Shown here: one piece after another, positions 24,860 to 33,296 of the stretch
Layout of the letters: each line of letters opens with the position of its first letter
Position numbering within the stretch: position 1 is the stretch's first letter
Source of the DNA: CAYUZU01 sp964448675
GTDB lineage: Bacteria > Planctomycetota > Phycisphaerae > UBA1845 > Fen-1342
Reading direction: 5' to 3'
Assembly (NCBI GenBank): GCA_964448675.1
Contig: CAYUZU010000022.1
Span: 1 to 64,000 of the forward strand
DNA: 64,000 nt
Translations under genes and position numbers: made by a program
The notes under the pieces: generated by a model
The model's database searches: none
What the model saw: the letters and a program-made list of their open reading frames with translations, nothing else
Told to the model about the DNA's origin: nothing

Positions 24860-26095
24860 CTACGCCGCGGTTACCAGCCGGACGATGCCGTCGCTGCCGG
24901 TGACGATCATGTCTTGGGGCACGTCACACTTCAGTGCGAGCTGCCCTTCGAGGAACTTGAGGTGCTCGCTCGCCTTCATGAACATCGCACCGCGATGCCG
25001 CATCAGTTGGCACGAGCGCTGCAACGCGCCGAACACCAGCATGCAGGTCGTGGCCGCCGAGTCCGCCAGGTCGGGCGCCACCGGCGTCAGCGCGACCGGG
25101 TAGCCCATCAGGGTGAAGCTGTCGAGCCCGCCGGACGCGAGGTACACGTTCACGATGGGCATGCCCGCACTGTCACGGACCCCGAGGTAGCTATAAAAGA
25201 GGCTCGGGTGCATGAACCACTTCGGGCCGGCCGCATGCGCCCAGCGCGGTGCAGCGCCCAACACCTCGGCCAAGTAAAACGTGCTCTTGGCGATGACCTC
25301 GGCGAACGTGTCGTCGCCGGTGTCGGCGTCGACGTCGACCAGGCCGGTGTTCTTGAACAGGCCGGTGTAGCCGGCGTAGGTGCTGGTGCCGTCGCCCATG
25401 AACCAGTTGGTGTCTTCGGCCAGCGCGATCCCGTAGCCGAATTCCTCGGCGATGAAATCGCCCAGCGCGCCGGCCAGCTCGCTGGCCAGCATCCATTCGT
25501 CCACCAGCGTCGCGATCGCCCAGCGCTGCAGCGACCACTGCGCACGCTCGAACGTCGGCGCGCTGGTCGTGATCTCGTCGCTATAGTCCGGGTAGTAGAC
25601 GGTGGGGCCGGTCGCACGCTTCGCGGACCAGCCCTTCAGGCTGTTCACCGGCGTCGCGGGGCAGTTCCGTTCGAACACGCCCGCCGCCTCGACGTTGCGA
25701 ATGATCGCGTCCGCCGCCGCCTCGGTGACGAGGTAGCCGCCGCTCGTGCCCGGGCTCGGCTCGACGTCGGCCGTGCGCAGGACGCTCTGAATGGCGGCCT
25801 GGTCGCGCCGGTACACCGCCGCGACGAGCTGCCCGAACGTCCGCGCATCGCTGGCCGAGGCGAACGGCCCCCGGTAGTCGCCGCGGCCGTGCTGCTCGGC
25901 CAGCGCCTGCAGGCGCTGCCGCGCGTTGTGTTTGACGTCGGCCACCTCGTCGCGCAGCTTCGCGACGTCGCTGGCGTGCCCCTCGAAATCCTTGCGCAGT
26001 TGGGCGGTCAGCCCGCCATGCTTCTCGACGGCCTGGACCAGGCCGCGCAGCACCTCGGCGTATTGCCGGTCTTTTCCGCTCTCAAAAACACTCAT
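24860..26095 (-). CDS. Major capsid protein, HK97 type
   Basis: 411 aa. Residues about 5-75 form a charged helical N-terminal region (LTAQLRKDFEGHASDVAKLRDEV) like the delta domain/scaffold cleaved from HK97 gp5. A capsid core follows with GGYLVTEAAADAIIRNVEAAGVFERNC, FERAQWSLQRWAIATLVDEWMLASE (E-loop to spine helix), the GDGTSTYAGYTGLF loop, KWFMHPSLFYSYLGVRDS and LMGYPVALT near the P-domain end. The same-strand upstream gene encodes the maturation protease, separated by a 115-aa open frame. Intact and full length, so this part of the head module looks under selection. Confidence 0.85.
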   Translation of the reverse strand: MSVFESGKDRQYAEVLRGLVQAVEKHGGLTAQLRKDFEGHASDVAKLRDEVADVKHNARQRLQALAEQHGRGDYRGPFASASDARTFGQLVAAVYRRDQAAIQSVLRTADVEPSPGTSGGYLVTEAAADAIIRNVEAAGVFERNCPATPVNSLKGWSAKRATGPTVYYPDYSDEITTSAPTFERAQWSLQRWAIATLVDEWMLASELAGALGDFIAEEFGYGIALAEDTNWFMGDGTSTYAGYTGLFKNTGLVDVDADTGDDTFAEVIAKSTFYLAEVLGAAPRWAHAAGPKWFMHPSLFYSYLGVRDSAGMPIVNVYLASGGLDSFTLMGYPVALTPVAPDLADSAATTCMLVFGALQRSCQLMRHRGAMFMKASEHLKFLEGQLALKCDVPQDMIVTGSDGIVRLVTAA

Positions 26096-26231
26096 CCGTG
26101 AGTCTCCATTTCGGCCATCCGTGGCCGGATCTTCTAGTTCATGTCGATCACTGATCGACGGGTCTTCGGTGCGGTGCCGCATCGCCCCGCCGGCGGCGCC
26201 GCGTTTACGGCACCGCCCGCGGGAGGAAGGA

Positions 26232-26579
26232 TCAGCAATCCGCTATGGTGCGGCCGTCGCTGTTTCGGCGGCGTCCACGTGCTCCCCGCCTGGTGCGTTT
26301 TTTGCCGCTGCGTTCGCGCTCAAACCCCGTGGCCGCGGGGTCGGCAGCGTCGGCCCGGGCCGCGCTCGAACCAATGCAATGGACATCGGCGGCAGCGTGC
26401 CCGGCGGCATGGCCGCAACAGTCGGCGAGCGATTTCACGCCGAGCAGGTACTCGGCGTATTCATGGTGCGGGTCGCGCGCGACCGCTTCCAGCAGCGGCA
26501 GCGCATCCCGGCCCAGCCGGGCCAGCGCCTGCTGCAGCCGATCGCGCGCATCCCGCGAAAACTCTCTAATGACACTCAC
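26232..26579 (-). CDS. Small hypothetical phage protein
   Basis: 115 aa from GTG, whose first bases overlap the stop of the protease gene (GTGA). The first 65 residues look like real protein (IREFSRDARDRLQQALARLGRDALPLLEAVAR); the last 50 are Arg/Ala-rich and may be spurious read-through. No family recognised. It sits between protease and capsid genes, where a small scaffold or decoration protein is common. Confidence 0.45.
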   Translation of the reverse strand: MSVIREFSRDARDRLQQALARLGRDALPLLEAVARDPHHEYAEYLLGVKSLADCCGHAAGHAAADVHCIGSSAARADAADPAATGFERERSGKKRTRRGARGRRRNSDGRTIADC

Positions 26580-27406
26580 GACGTCACCCCTGTGAGCCGC
26601 GCTTGCAGCTCGTCCAGGTCGCCGCCGTCGGCGTCGTCATCGCCGGCGTCGTCATCGCCGGCCGGCAGCAGCCCGGCCGTCTCGCTGGCCAGGTCGGCCA
26701 GCTCGCCGCTTTCGACGATTTCAAAGCACGCCGCGCGGAAGTCCGCCAGCCACGCCTCGAACATCTCGTCCAGCCCGGCCCGCAGCGCCGCCACCTCCGG
26801 CGTCGCGCCGGCCTGGCGGATTTCGGCCAGCTCCCGACGGAGCTGCGCGACCTCGCGCTGGAGCTCGCCCAGTTCGGCCTGCTGCCGCGCCGCCAGCCGC
26901 GCGCCGGGATCGTCGCCCACGTCGACCAGGCTGATCTCGGACAGCTCGGCCTGGGCGAAGACGAGCGCCTCGTCGGCCCCCGCTTCGTCCAACGCGGCGC
27001 GGACGTACTGGTCGAGGTCAACGTCGCCGCGCCGTGCCCATTTCGCACTTCCGGTCCAGCCGATGGACACGCCGGAGAGCGCGCCTTGCTTGATCAGCGA
27101 CCACGCCTGGTCGGCGAGCTCGACACCCTTGGCGAGCGTCGCCTCGAACACCAGGCCCCGCTGGGCATCGCGCGTGACCCGCTCGACCCGGCCGATGCTG
27201 GCGAAGCCCGTGGGTTGCCGGTGCTGCGCGAGCAGTGGCACCTGCACGGCGCCACCCTTGAACTGTTTATCGAACGCGTGCGGGTGGATGAGCCGCCCAC
27301 TGCGCATCAGCTTGAACGTGTTGGCCACGCCGCGCACGCGCCGCACGTCGCCGTCCGCGGCGGCGGCTTCGAGCGTGGCCGTGAGATTGTTGCGGTATGT
27401 TTCCAT
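26576..27406 (-). CDS. Prohead protease with C-terminal scaffold-like tail
   Basis: 276 aa from the ATG of METYRNN (after AGAGAGGCGACGA). Residues 15-165 are the HK97-type (U35-like) serine protease: VRGVANTF start, LLAQHRQP with catalytic His62, and LSGVSIGW with catalytic Ser114, then SEISLVD near the end of the domain. Residues about 175-215 are a coiled coil (LQREVAQLRRELAEI), and the C-terminus is very acidic (DDDAGDDDADGGD), the kind of helical acidic scaffold often fused to phage head proteases. It would process the capsid delta domain during head assembly. Confidence 0.85.
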   Translation of the reverse strand: METYRNNLTATLEAAAADGDVRRVRGVANTFKLMRSGRLIHPHAFDKQFKGGAVQVPLLAQHRQPTGFASIGRVERVTRDAQRGLVFEATLAKGVELADQAWSLIKQGALSGVSIGWTGSAKWARRGDVDLDQYVRAALDEAGADEALVFAQAELSEISLVDVGDDPGARLAARQQAELGELQREVAQLRRELAEIRQAGATPEVAALRAGLDEMFEAWLADFRAACFEIVESGELADLASETAGLLPAGDDDAGDDDADGGDLDELQARLTGVTS

Positions 27407-27438
27407 TCGTCGCCTCTCTTTGCGGGCCCGGCCCGCGC

Positions 27439-27759
27439 TCAATCTTCGCCGAGCATCAGATTCGCGGTCCTGTTAAGCGTGTTGACGAACGCGACGAGCC
27501 CGTCGCGCGGCAACACCAACGGCCGCCGCCAGATCATCTCCTGAACACCGGGGTCTTCGCCCGGCAGGAGCACCGCGAGTTCGATACAATCGTGGCCGGC
27601 GCCGAACCGGTACCGCACGCGGTCCCGCGCGATGTACTCCTCGGCGTCGCGGTTCATCCATTGGGCGGCCCCCGCGCTCAACCCTTCGAGAACGCCCTCG
27701 TCGTTCTCGACTTCGTCGCTTCCCACACGCTTGTCTTGCACTTCGATTCCGTCGTTCAT
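27439..27759 (-). CDS. Small acidic phage protein, duplicate A
   Basis: 106 aa from ATG with AAGGGTG 5 nt upstream. The frame is open for 43 more codons upstream, but the upstream part is non-protein-like and lies in the duplicated DNA. Sequence: acidic N-terminus (EVENDEGVLEGLSAGAAQW), then RFGAGHDCIELAVLLPGEDP and a C-terminal LPRDGLVAFVNTLN. No family recognised. It is the younger or older half of a tandem duplication with the neighbouring gene at 27962. It sits between MuB and the head protease, where Mu carries small early or lysis genes. Confidence 0.65.
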   Translation of the reverse strand: MNDGIEVQDKRVGSDEVENDEGVLEGLSAGAAQWMNRDAEEYIARDRVRYRFGAGHDCIELAVLLPGEDPGVQEMIWRRPLVLPRDGLVAFVNTLNRTANLMLGED

Positions 27760-27961
27760 GGTCACACCCTTGGCAGGCGCTGCTGAGGGTGGCCGCAAGG
27801 CGGCACCCAGCCGCCCGTGACCGCACCGACGGCCGCCTGCTCGCGCCGCCGGTCCCTGATGGAGCTCGTTTTTCGGTGTATCTTCCATGACGTTGTCGCT
27901 TGCTCGCCCGCCTTCCCTGGCCGGCGTTCTGAATCAGTTATCGTCGCCGCCCGCGCCCGCG

Positions 27962-28282
27962 CTAATCTGTGCCGAGCGTCACATTGATGGTCTCGTTGAG
28001 GCAGTTGATGAAGGGGACGAGCCCGCTGCCGCACAAGACCAGCGGCCGCCGCCAAATCCTTTCTTGGACGCCCCGGTCGTCGCCCGGCAGGAACACCGCG
28101 ATTTCGATGCAGTCGTGGCCGGCGCCAAACCGGAGCCGCTCGCGGTCCTCGACGACGAGCTCCTCCGCTTCGTGATCCAACCATTGGGCGGCCCCTTCAC
28201 TGAGGCCTTCCAGAACGCCCTCGTCGCCCTCGACTTCGTCGCTTGCTACACTCTTGTTTTGCACTTCAATCTCGTTGCTCAT
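27962..28282 (-). CDS. Small acidic phage protein, duplicate B
   Basis: 106 aa. Two adjacent ATGs follow AAAGGTGAG; the second gives better spacing and matches duplicate A. About two thirds identical to duplicate A over the full length, with the core RFGAGHDCIE and the L.GEDxG/L.GDDRG stretch kept. Substitutions spread over the protein while the frame stays open in both copies suggest both are expressed. Function unknown. Confidence 0.65.
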   Translation of the reverse strand: MSNEIEVQNKSVASDEVEGDEGVLEGLSEGAAQWLDHEAEELVVEDRERLRFGAGHDCIEIAVFLPGDDRGVQERIWRRPLVLCGSGLVPFINCLNETINVTLGTD

Positions 28283-28456
28283 CATCTCACCTTTGGCAGG
28301 CGCTGGTGAGGGTGGCCGCAAGGCGGCACCCAGCCGCCCGCGACCGCACCGACGGCCGCCTGCTCGTGCCGCCGGTCCCTGATGGAGCTCGTTTTTAGGT
28401 GCACCTTCCATGACGCTGTTCCTTGATCGCCCGCCTTCCCTGGCCGGCGTTCCGAA

Positions 28457-28861
28457 TCAGTTTTCGTCGCCGTCCGCGCCGACCTTGATGACCAGGTGAA
28501 CGATCAGAAGATCATCGTGCGTGCTGAGTTCGTAGCGCCCCGCGACCTGCGCGGGCGTCAATCCCATCGCGCGCAACGCGTGCCCGATCGTGATCCGCCG
28601 CCGCCCGCTCTCGCGCTTGTTGCGGCGGGCGTACACCGGCCGCACCTGGACGGCCAGGGCGTTCTCGCCCTCGCGTGGCGCGCGGATCGCGAGTCGTTGG
28701 TTGTCGGCGTCCGCCAGCACGACCGCCCGCGTGTCGATGTCGACCAGCGGCAAATCTTCCAGTAGCACCAGCAGCGAGCCGGATTTGTCGATCGTGCATT
28801 GGCCGCTGCGCAGCCCCTCGGGCATGCTCTTGGAGCCAGGCTGGACCGTCTCAAAGCTCAT
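28457..28861 (-). CDS. Hypothetical phage protein
   Basis: 134 aa, from the second of two adjacent ATGs after GAGGTG. Two parts: an N-terminal beta-rich region (GQCTIDKSGSLLVLLEDLPLVDIDTRAVVLAD, LAIRAP, LAVQVRPVYARR) and a C-terminal piece RRRITIGHALRAMGLTPAQVAGRYELSTHDDLLIVHLV that could be a helix-turn-helix followed by a strand. No family recognised; a small DNA-binding or virion role are both possible. Confidence 0.6.
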   Translation of the reverse strand: MSFETVQPGSKSMPEGLRSGQCTIDKSGSLLVLLEDLPLVDIDTRAVVLADADNQRLAIRAPREGENALAVQVRPVYARRNKRESGRRRITIGHALRAMGLTPAQVAGRYELSTHDDLLIVHLVIKVGADGDEN

Positions 28862-29241
28862 CATCGCACCTCATTCCGGCGGCTCGTCCGCGCGGTCTGT
28901 GGTCGGGCCGCGGCGCGGTGGAGGGTGCGCCGCGCCGCGTCGTGGCATGAGCCGCGCGGGGATCGCGCAGCAGCCAGCAACCCGACCAGGTTCGAGCCGG
29001 GCGGCGGTCGCAGAGCTGAGCTGCCCACAAGCTGGAGACAGCGCGCGCCGCCCGGCTGTTTTGTCAGCTGGGCAGCGCGGCGCAGGATGCCTGCCGCGGG
29101 AGGGTGCGGACTGCCGCGCCGCCCAGTTGTTTCATCTTGCACTTCGCCCGGCGGCCCGGCCACCGCAGTCCCGCCCCGTGTGCCGCGGCGGGCCCTCCTT
29201 GGCCCCAAGCGCTCGTCCCTGATGTTCCTTGCGTCGCGCAT
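28861..29241 (-). CDS. Doubtful 126-aa open frame
   Basis: A frame from MRDARNIRDE to a stop that overlaps the start of the next gene. It is Arg/Ala/Pro-rich, without any family resemblance, and the DNA contains inverted and direct GC-rich repeats (CGCCCGGCTGTTTTGTCAGCTGGGC-like, split). It could be intergenic. I list it only because it otherwise leaves a gap of about 390 bp between MuB and the 134-aa gene. Confidence 0.22.
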   Translation of the reverse strand: MRDARNIRDERLGPRRARRGTRGGTAVAGPPGEVQDETTGRRGSPHPPAAGILRRAAQLTKQPGGARCLQLVGSSALRPPPGSNLVGLLAAARSPRGSCHDAARRTLHRAAARPQTARTSRRNEVR

Positions 29242-29252
29242 GGTCTGTGCCC

Positions 29253-30456
29253 CTACGCCGTCTTCGCCAGCAGCTCGCCGCCGGTGGCCTGGTCGATCTG
29301 CTCCGCGCGACGCTTGCCACAGCTCAGGATGAACGCTTGCCGCAGGTGCTCGACGTCGAGCCGCTTGCCTTCGCGCAGCACGGCGCCGTAGAACAACGTG
29401 GCCCCGCGCAGGACCGCCATCGCGGTTCGTAAGAATCCGTCTTCGGTGTCGACGTTGGCGAGCGCCGTGAGCCACTGCTCGCCCCGCGGCGTCAGCAGCT
29501 TCAGGCGCTGATTCTGTGTAATCCGCCGCACGTCCTCGACCGTGTAGTACACACCTCCGTTGTCGCCCACCCAGTCGGCGAGGTTGAGGATCGGGTACAG
29601 GCGCGAGCTGAACTGGCTCGTCATCCGGCTCGTCCGGCCGTCGCGCGCATCGCCGATCAGTCGTCCCAATCGCTCGTCGCCGAGCAGCGTGATGGGCAGA
29701 TTGCGCCGCCCCGTCGGGTCGCTGGCGTCATGCAAGTCGCGCAGCAGTTCCAGCCCGTTCGCGCTCAGCTTCTGCGCCTCGTCGACGAGCAGCACGCTGT
29801 TGCGCCGCTCGGCGAGGAACCGCTCGATCGCCTGCATGCGGCGACTGTGCGGCTTGGTGCGATAGGGTGCCAGCGGTTTGTCGCCCGCGGTGGTCATGCA
29901 GCGCTGTGCACAGCAATTCGGACACCTTCAACCGGTCCACCGGCTCGTTTTTGGCGCGGACCAGGTAGGTACCGAGCCGCTGGTCGGCGAACGCCCGCGC
30001 GTGTGCGGTCTTGCACGTGCCTGGCGGCGCGATGATCGCCGCCATCGTGCACAAATTGATGCTCGCGGTGAAGGCACCGAAGATCTCGCTCGTCAGCCGG
30101 ATCTTCGCGAACTCGTGAAAGTCCGGCCGTTTCTGGCGTTGCTTCTCTTCGGCCAGGAACTGGTCGATGCGCCGCAGCGCGCCGTCCGTGTCGCCCTTGT
30201 ACTTCCCGCGCAGCAAGTCGCTGATGACGCTGGGCTTGAACCCCATCCGCCGCGCCGCGGCGCCCTGCGTGATCGGCTTCCCACCGTCCTTGGTGTTGTC
30301 CAACCAGAATTGTAGATCGTCGAGCAGCGCTGCGCGCTGGTCGCTGTCGATCGGCTGCCCGTCCGTGAGCATTCGATAATCCGTCCTGGATTGGGCGTGC
30401 AAGCGTTCAGCGATGCCCTCCATGGCACCGGGCTGGCTCTGATGATCTTCGCTCAT
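29253..30456 (-). pseudogene. MuB/TniB-type AAA ATPase, frameshifted
   Basis: The 5' part starts at an ATG overlapping the transposase stop (ATGA). It has about 188 residues: a helix-turn-helix (PITQGAAARRMGFKPSVISDLL, about 62-85, like the MuB N-terminal domain), then strand and Walker A IIAPPGTCKTAHA (143-150). The reading then moves by +1 near 29890-29897 into a second frame, MTTAGDKPL..., which continues the ATPase: VLLVDEAQKLS (Walker B), RNLPITLLGDERLGRLI, MTSQFSSRLYPIL and a C-terminal helical domain. The whole region (1204 nt) is one base off being a single frame. The Walker A itself is odd: APPGTCKT has Cys where nearly all P-loops have Gly before the Lys, and Ala at the first Gly. 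MuB delivers target DNA and activates MuA. Sequencing error, a translation restart (two polypeptides), or decay are all possible. Confidence 0.75.
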
Positions 30457-32612
30457 CCCGCCATCTCCGCGTAGCTTGGCCCCTTGTCCTCGTCTTCGGC
30501 GCTCGCACAGAGCGCCCCGAATTCCGCGAGCGTAGGTGCTCGGACCGCTTCTTCCTCTCTGGCTTCCACGATATCGCCCAAACTGGGCCCGGCCGTCCTG
30601 GCCGGGGCCTCTTCGCCGACGCGCCGCAACCGTTCGCGAATCGACGGAACACCCTTCGATCGCCCTTCGATTGCCGGCCTCACGGACTCCTGCGCGGCAA
30701 CCTTCTCCGCCCGCTCGACCGGCGCGACCAGGTCGCCACGCACGATCGTGACCGCCGGCGCCGCCGCCGGCGGCAGGTGTTCCTGCCGCGCGGCCGCCCG
30801 GGCCGCTGCGCAATCGGCCTTGCGCCGCATGATCTGCTCGGTCGTGTTCTCACGCAGGTAGTCGCGCCTGGGCCCGAGCTCTCGCGCCAGCCGCTTCAGC
30901 CGGGTTTCGTGCCGCCGCGCCTCGCGAATGTCCTCCTGGCTGGCGCCGGACAATCGGCGGTTGGTCGCGAGCACCAGCTCGCCCGATGCGTGGTCAAACA
31001 GCCAGACATAGCTCGCGTCGGCGGGGTCGATTCGCACTTGCACCTTTGTCCCGTAGAGTTTCGCGACCGATTCCTGTGTTTGGCCGTAAGGAATACCGTT
31101 GATCGTCACGCCGTCGCGCCGTACCAGCCGGTGCCCGATGACCCGCGAGCTGAGGAAGCGCACCACCGCTTTCGGCAACCGGCGAACCTCGACCGCGAAT
31201 TGCCGCATCGCTTCGTTCGGGCTCAAGCCGTACATGCCGTGGCCCTGCTGCGGCTCATCATGATGGGCCTGTTTCCAGAGCCGCCAACACTCGCGGACCT
31301 GGTCGAGTGTGGGCAGTTTCCAGACGGGCAGCTTCGCCGCGTCCTCCGGCCGCGCTTCGATCCTGTTCCCCCACCAGCTCGCAAAGTGTCTTGAAAACGA
31401 CTCCACCACGTGCCGCCAGTGCGACTCGATCATCTTCGCCCAGCCTTGATAGGGCAGGGCGTTGTGGACGGTCGCGCCGACCTCGTCGGCCAGCCGTTTG
31501 ATCCGCGGGTCGCGGAAGAGCTTGGTTTCGATGCGCCGGCCGATGCCCGCCTTATACGCTTCGCCACAATCGCAGTAGTAGTGCTGCGCGCAGCCGAACT
31601 CGTCGTGCATCCGCGCCAGCCCCGCGAGAATGCCATCCGCGTTTTCGTGGGCGCGAAGATCATCGCCGACGAACATGCGCGTCCGTACATCCAGGACGGC
31701 GGTCAATACCGGTCGGATCGCGCGGCCACTCTTCGCCGCGTCCGGCGCCTGGCAGCGATGATTCAGCACGTGGCCGTCCAGGGACACCCATTCCAGGGGC
31801 GCGATCTCGTCGTAGTTGCGCGCGACCTTGGGCACGCATTCCGCGACGAACGCTTTCGGCCGCCGTGTGTACACGCGGGCCAATTCCGGCTTGCGCCTTT
31901 TGTGGTCGCGCCGCATCACCTGCCGGCTTGGCATCGCCAGCCCGAGCTCTTGCGCCACATCCCGCGCGCAGCGCCAGGCTTCGGCCCAGCGGTCGGTGTC
32001 GTGGTTGGGGTGCATCACGATGCTGTCGTAGGCGTCGCGGATGCGCTCATCGATCGCCGTCGGCGGTCGGCCGCTCTTCACGGCGCGTTGGTCGACAACC
32101 TCACCCGCGGGCACCCGCGCCCGCAACCGGCGGAACACGCCGCGCGTGGGCGCAAACCCAAGTCGCCGCAGTGCGTCGCCATGGACCTGGTCGAGTGCCT
32201 GAAAATAGGCGTCCGTCGTCGGGCCGTACTGGCACGTCCGCTGAAACCACTGGTCGATCCGGTAGGCGTCGCGCGCGTTTTGCGTTTTCGTCGCCAGCGA
32301 CGGCGCGCCGTGCGCCGCATCGGGCACCGGCGCCGCCGGCTCGGCCCCAACGAACTCTTGCAGTCGCACCCCGGGCGCCGCCGCGCCGGCCGGGAGGGTC
32401 GCATCGCCACGGACCTGCCAGCGGCCGTTGACCTGGCGTTTCTGCGCGGCCGGCAACGCCTCGCGCCACCGCGACACCGCCATGACGACTGCGGCGTCCG
32501 ATCGGCCCGGCGCCACGAAGGCGGGCTTGACCCGCGCGGTGCGGTACCAGCCGAGAATCGGGCGGGTGCCCGCGCCGGCTGCAGTCTCGGGTTGTCGGGT
32601 CGCCGCCGCCAT
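30453..32612 (-). CDS. MuA-type DDE transposase
   Basis: 719 aa. The integrase core lies at about 260-480, with catalytic acidic residues D279 (EWVSLDGH), D348 (HYYCDCGEAYK) and E396 (AKMIESHW). D279-D348 spacing (69) matches Mu (67). The DNG usually next to the second Asp is DCG here. A beta-barrel-like domain follows (GVTINGIPYGQTQESVAKLYGTKVQVRIDP) and a charged C-terminus (550-719) as in MuA domain III. Residues about 100-250 contain helix-turn-helix-like end-binding domains (ERIRDAYDSIV). It catalyses strand cleavage and transfer at element ends. Its ATG follows GAGGCCGAA, 7 bp after the preceding stop, and it overlaps MuB by 4 bp (ATGA). Confidence 0.9.
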   Translation of the reverse strand: MAAATRQPETAAGAGTRPILGWYRTARVKPAFVAPGRSDAAVVMAVSRWREALPAAQKRQVNGRWQVRGDATLPAGAAAPGVRLQEFVGAEPAAPVPDAAHGAPSLATKTQNARDAYRIDQWFQRTCQYGPTTDAYFQALDQVHGDALRRLGFAPTRGVFRRLRARVPAGEVVDQRAVKSGRPPTAIDERIRDAYDSIVMHPNHDTDRWAEAWRCARDVAQELGLAMPSRQVMRRDHKRRKPELARVYTRRPKAFVAECVPKVARNYDEIAPLEWVSLDGHVLNHRCQAPDAAKSGRAIRPVLTAVLDVRTRMFVGDDLRAHENADGILAGLARMHDEFGCAQHYYCDCGEAYKAGIGRRIETKLFRDPRIKRLADEVGATVHNALPYQGWAKMIESHWRHVVESFSRHFASWWGNRIEARPEDAAKLPVWKLPTLDQVRECWRLWKQAHHDEPQQGHGMYGLSPNEAMRQFAVEVRRLPKAVVRFLSSRVIGHRLVRRDGVTINGIPYGQTQESVAKLYGTKVQVRIDPADASYVWLFDHASGELVLATNRRLSGASQEDIREARRHETRLKRLARELGPRRDYLRENTTEQIMRRKADCAAARAAARQEHLPPAAAPAVTIVRGDLVAPVERAEKVAAQESVRPAIEGRSKGVPSIRERLRRVGEEAPARTAGPSLGDIVEAREEEAVRAPTLAEFGALCASAEDEDKGPSYAEMAG

Positions 32613-32619
32613 TTCGGCC

Positions 32620-33231
32620 TCAGTTCAGTGAGTAGTAGGAAAGGTGCGGATTCGTCCGGCCCGCCTGCCGCGCCTCCCGGACGAGCTGCTGGAGCTTGCG
32701 CAAGCTCGGCCAGGGCCACCCATCACGTGCGGCGATCGGACGCAGCGCGCGGTCAGCGGCGGCTACACTGTCGCCCCGCGCGACGCGTTGCAGCAATCTC
32801 CGGAAGAGTGCCGGATCGACGCCGGCACGCGCGCGCCGCCGCACGCCACGAAAATCGACAAGTGCTGCGACCCCGCCCCGCTCGTAGCTCGCGAGCCACT
32901 CGCTGAAGGTTTTGGCACTGACCTCGACGGCGGAGCTCAGGCGCAGGAACCGCGCGACCGTTGGCGCCGGCGGCGCCATCGCGGCCCCAGCCTGGTCGAC
33001 GTCGCCACGGATGGCCTGCTCGCGCTGGGCGGCTCGCTCCGACCGCCACTCGTGGAACCACCAGACCGCCAACACCCGCCGCACCGCCGCCGCCAGCCGC
33101 GCCGGCGTGATATCCGGCGCGACGCGCAGGACCGCGTCCCGCGCCGCCGCCGCCGTGCCGGCGTACCGCGCGCAGGTGCGGCACGCCACGGCCGATTCGT
33201 CTCTTGATTCGGTTGCATCGTAAATCGCCAC
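32620..33231 (-). CDS. Small helix-turn-helix protein upstream of transposase
   Basis: 203 aa from a GTG 8 nt after CAGGAG. The first 80 residues are helical with ACRTCARYAG (a CxxC) and VLRVAPDITPARLAAAVRRVL. The part 95-200 looks like the N-terminal HTH_Mu/Ibeta-gamma-type domain: SAKTFSEWLASYERGGVAALVD, then GVDPALFRRLLQRVARGDSV and a second HTH-like piece ending PHLSYYSLN. In Mu the enhancer- and end-binding domains are part of MuA; here a similar module is encoded as a separate protein directly ahead of the transposase (7 bp gap). Function is inferred from that resemblance. Confidence 0.6.
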   Translation of the reverse strand: MAIYDATESRDESAVACRTCARYAGTAAAARDAVLRVAPDITPARLAAAVRRVLAVWWFHEWRSERAAQREQAIRGDVDQAGAAMAPPAPTVARFLRLSSAVEVSAKTFSEWLASYERGGVAALVDFRGVRRRARAGVDPALFRRLLQRVARGDSVAAADRALRPIAARDGWPWPSLRKLQQLVREARQAGRTNPHLSYYSLN

Positions 33232-33296
33232 CGTGTACACTCCTGCTTGATCACCGCGCTCTGCGGCCGGCCGCGGCAACGGTCGGCCGCTTCCTT

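Larger units (their letters stand above)
27439..28484. repeat. 523-bp tandem duplication within the phage
   Basis: Two head-to-tail units (27439-27961 and 27962-28484), each with one 106-aa gene, its leader and a flank. The matching goes beyond the genes: GGCCGGCGTTC lies at 27919 and 28442, exactly 523 bp apart. The rightmost piece of unit B is the 3' end of the next gene (28457), so unit A carries a remnant of that 3' end. Confidence 0.75.

Noticed and set aside
29242..29475. Upstream extension of the doubtful open frame before 29241
   Set aside because: This part is antiparallel-frame shadow of the MuB-type ATPase.
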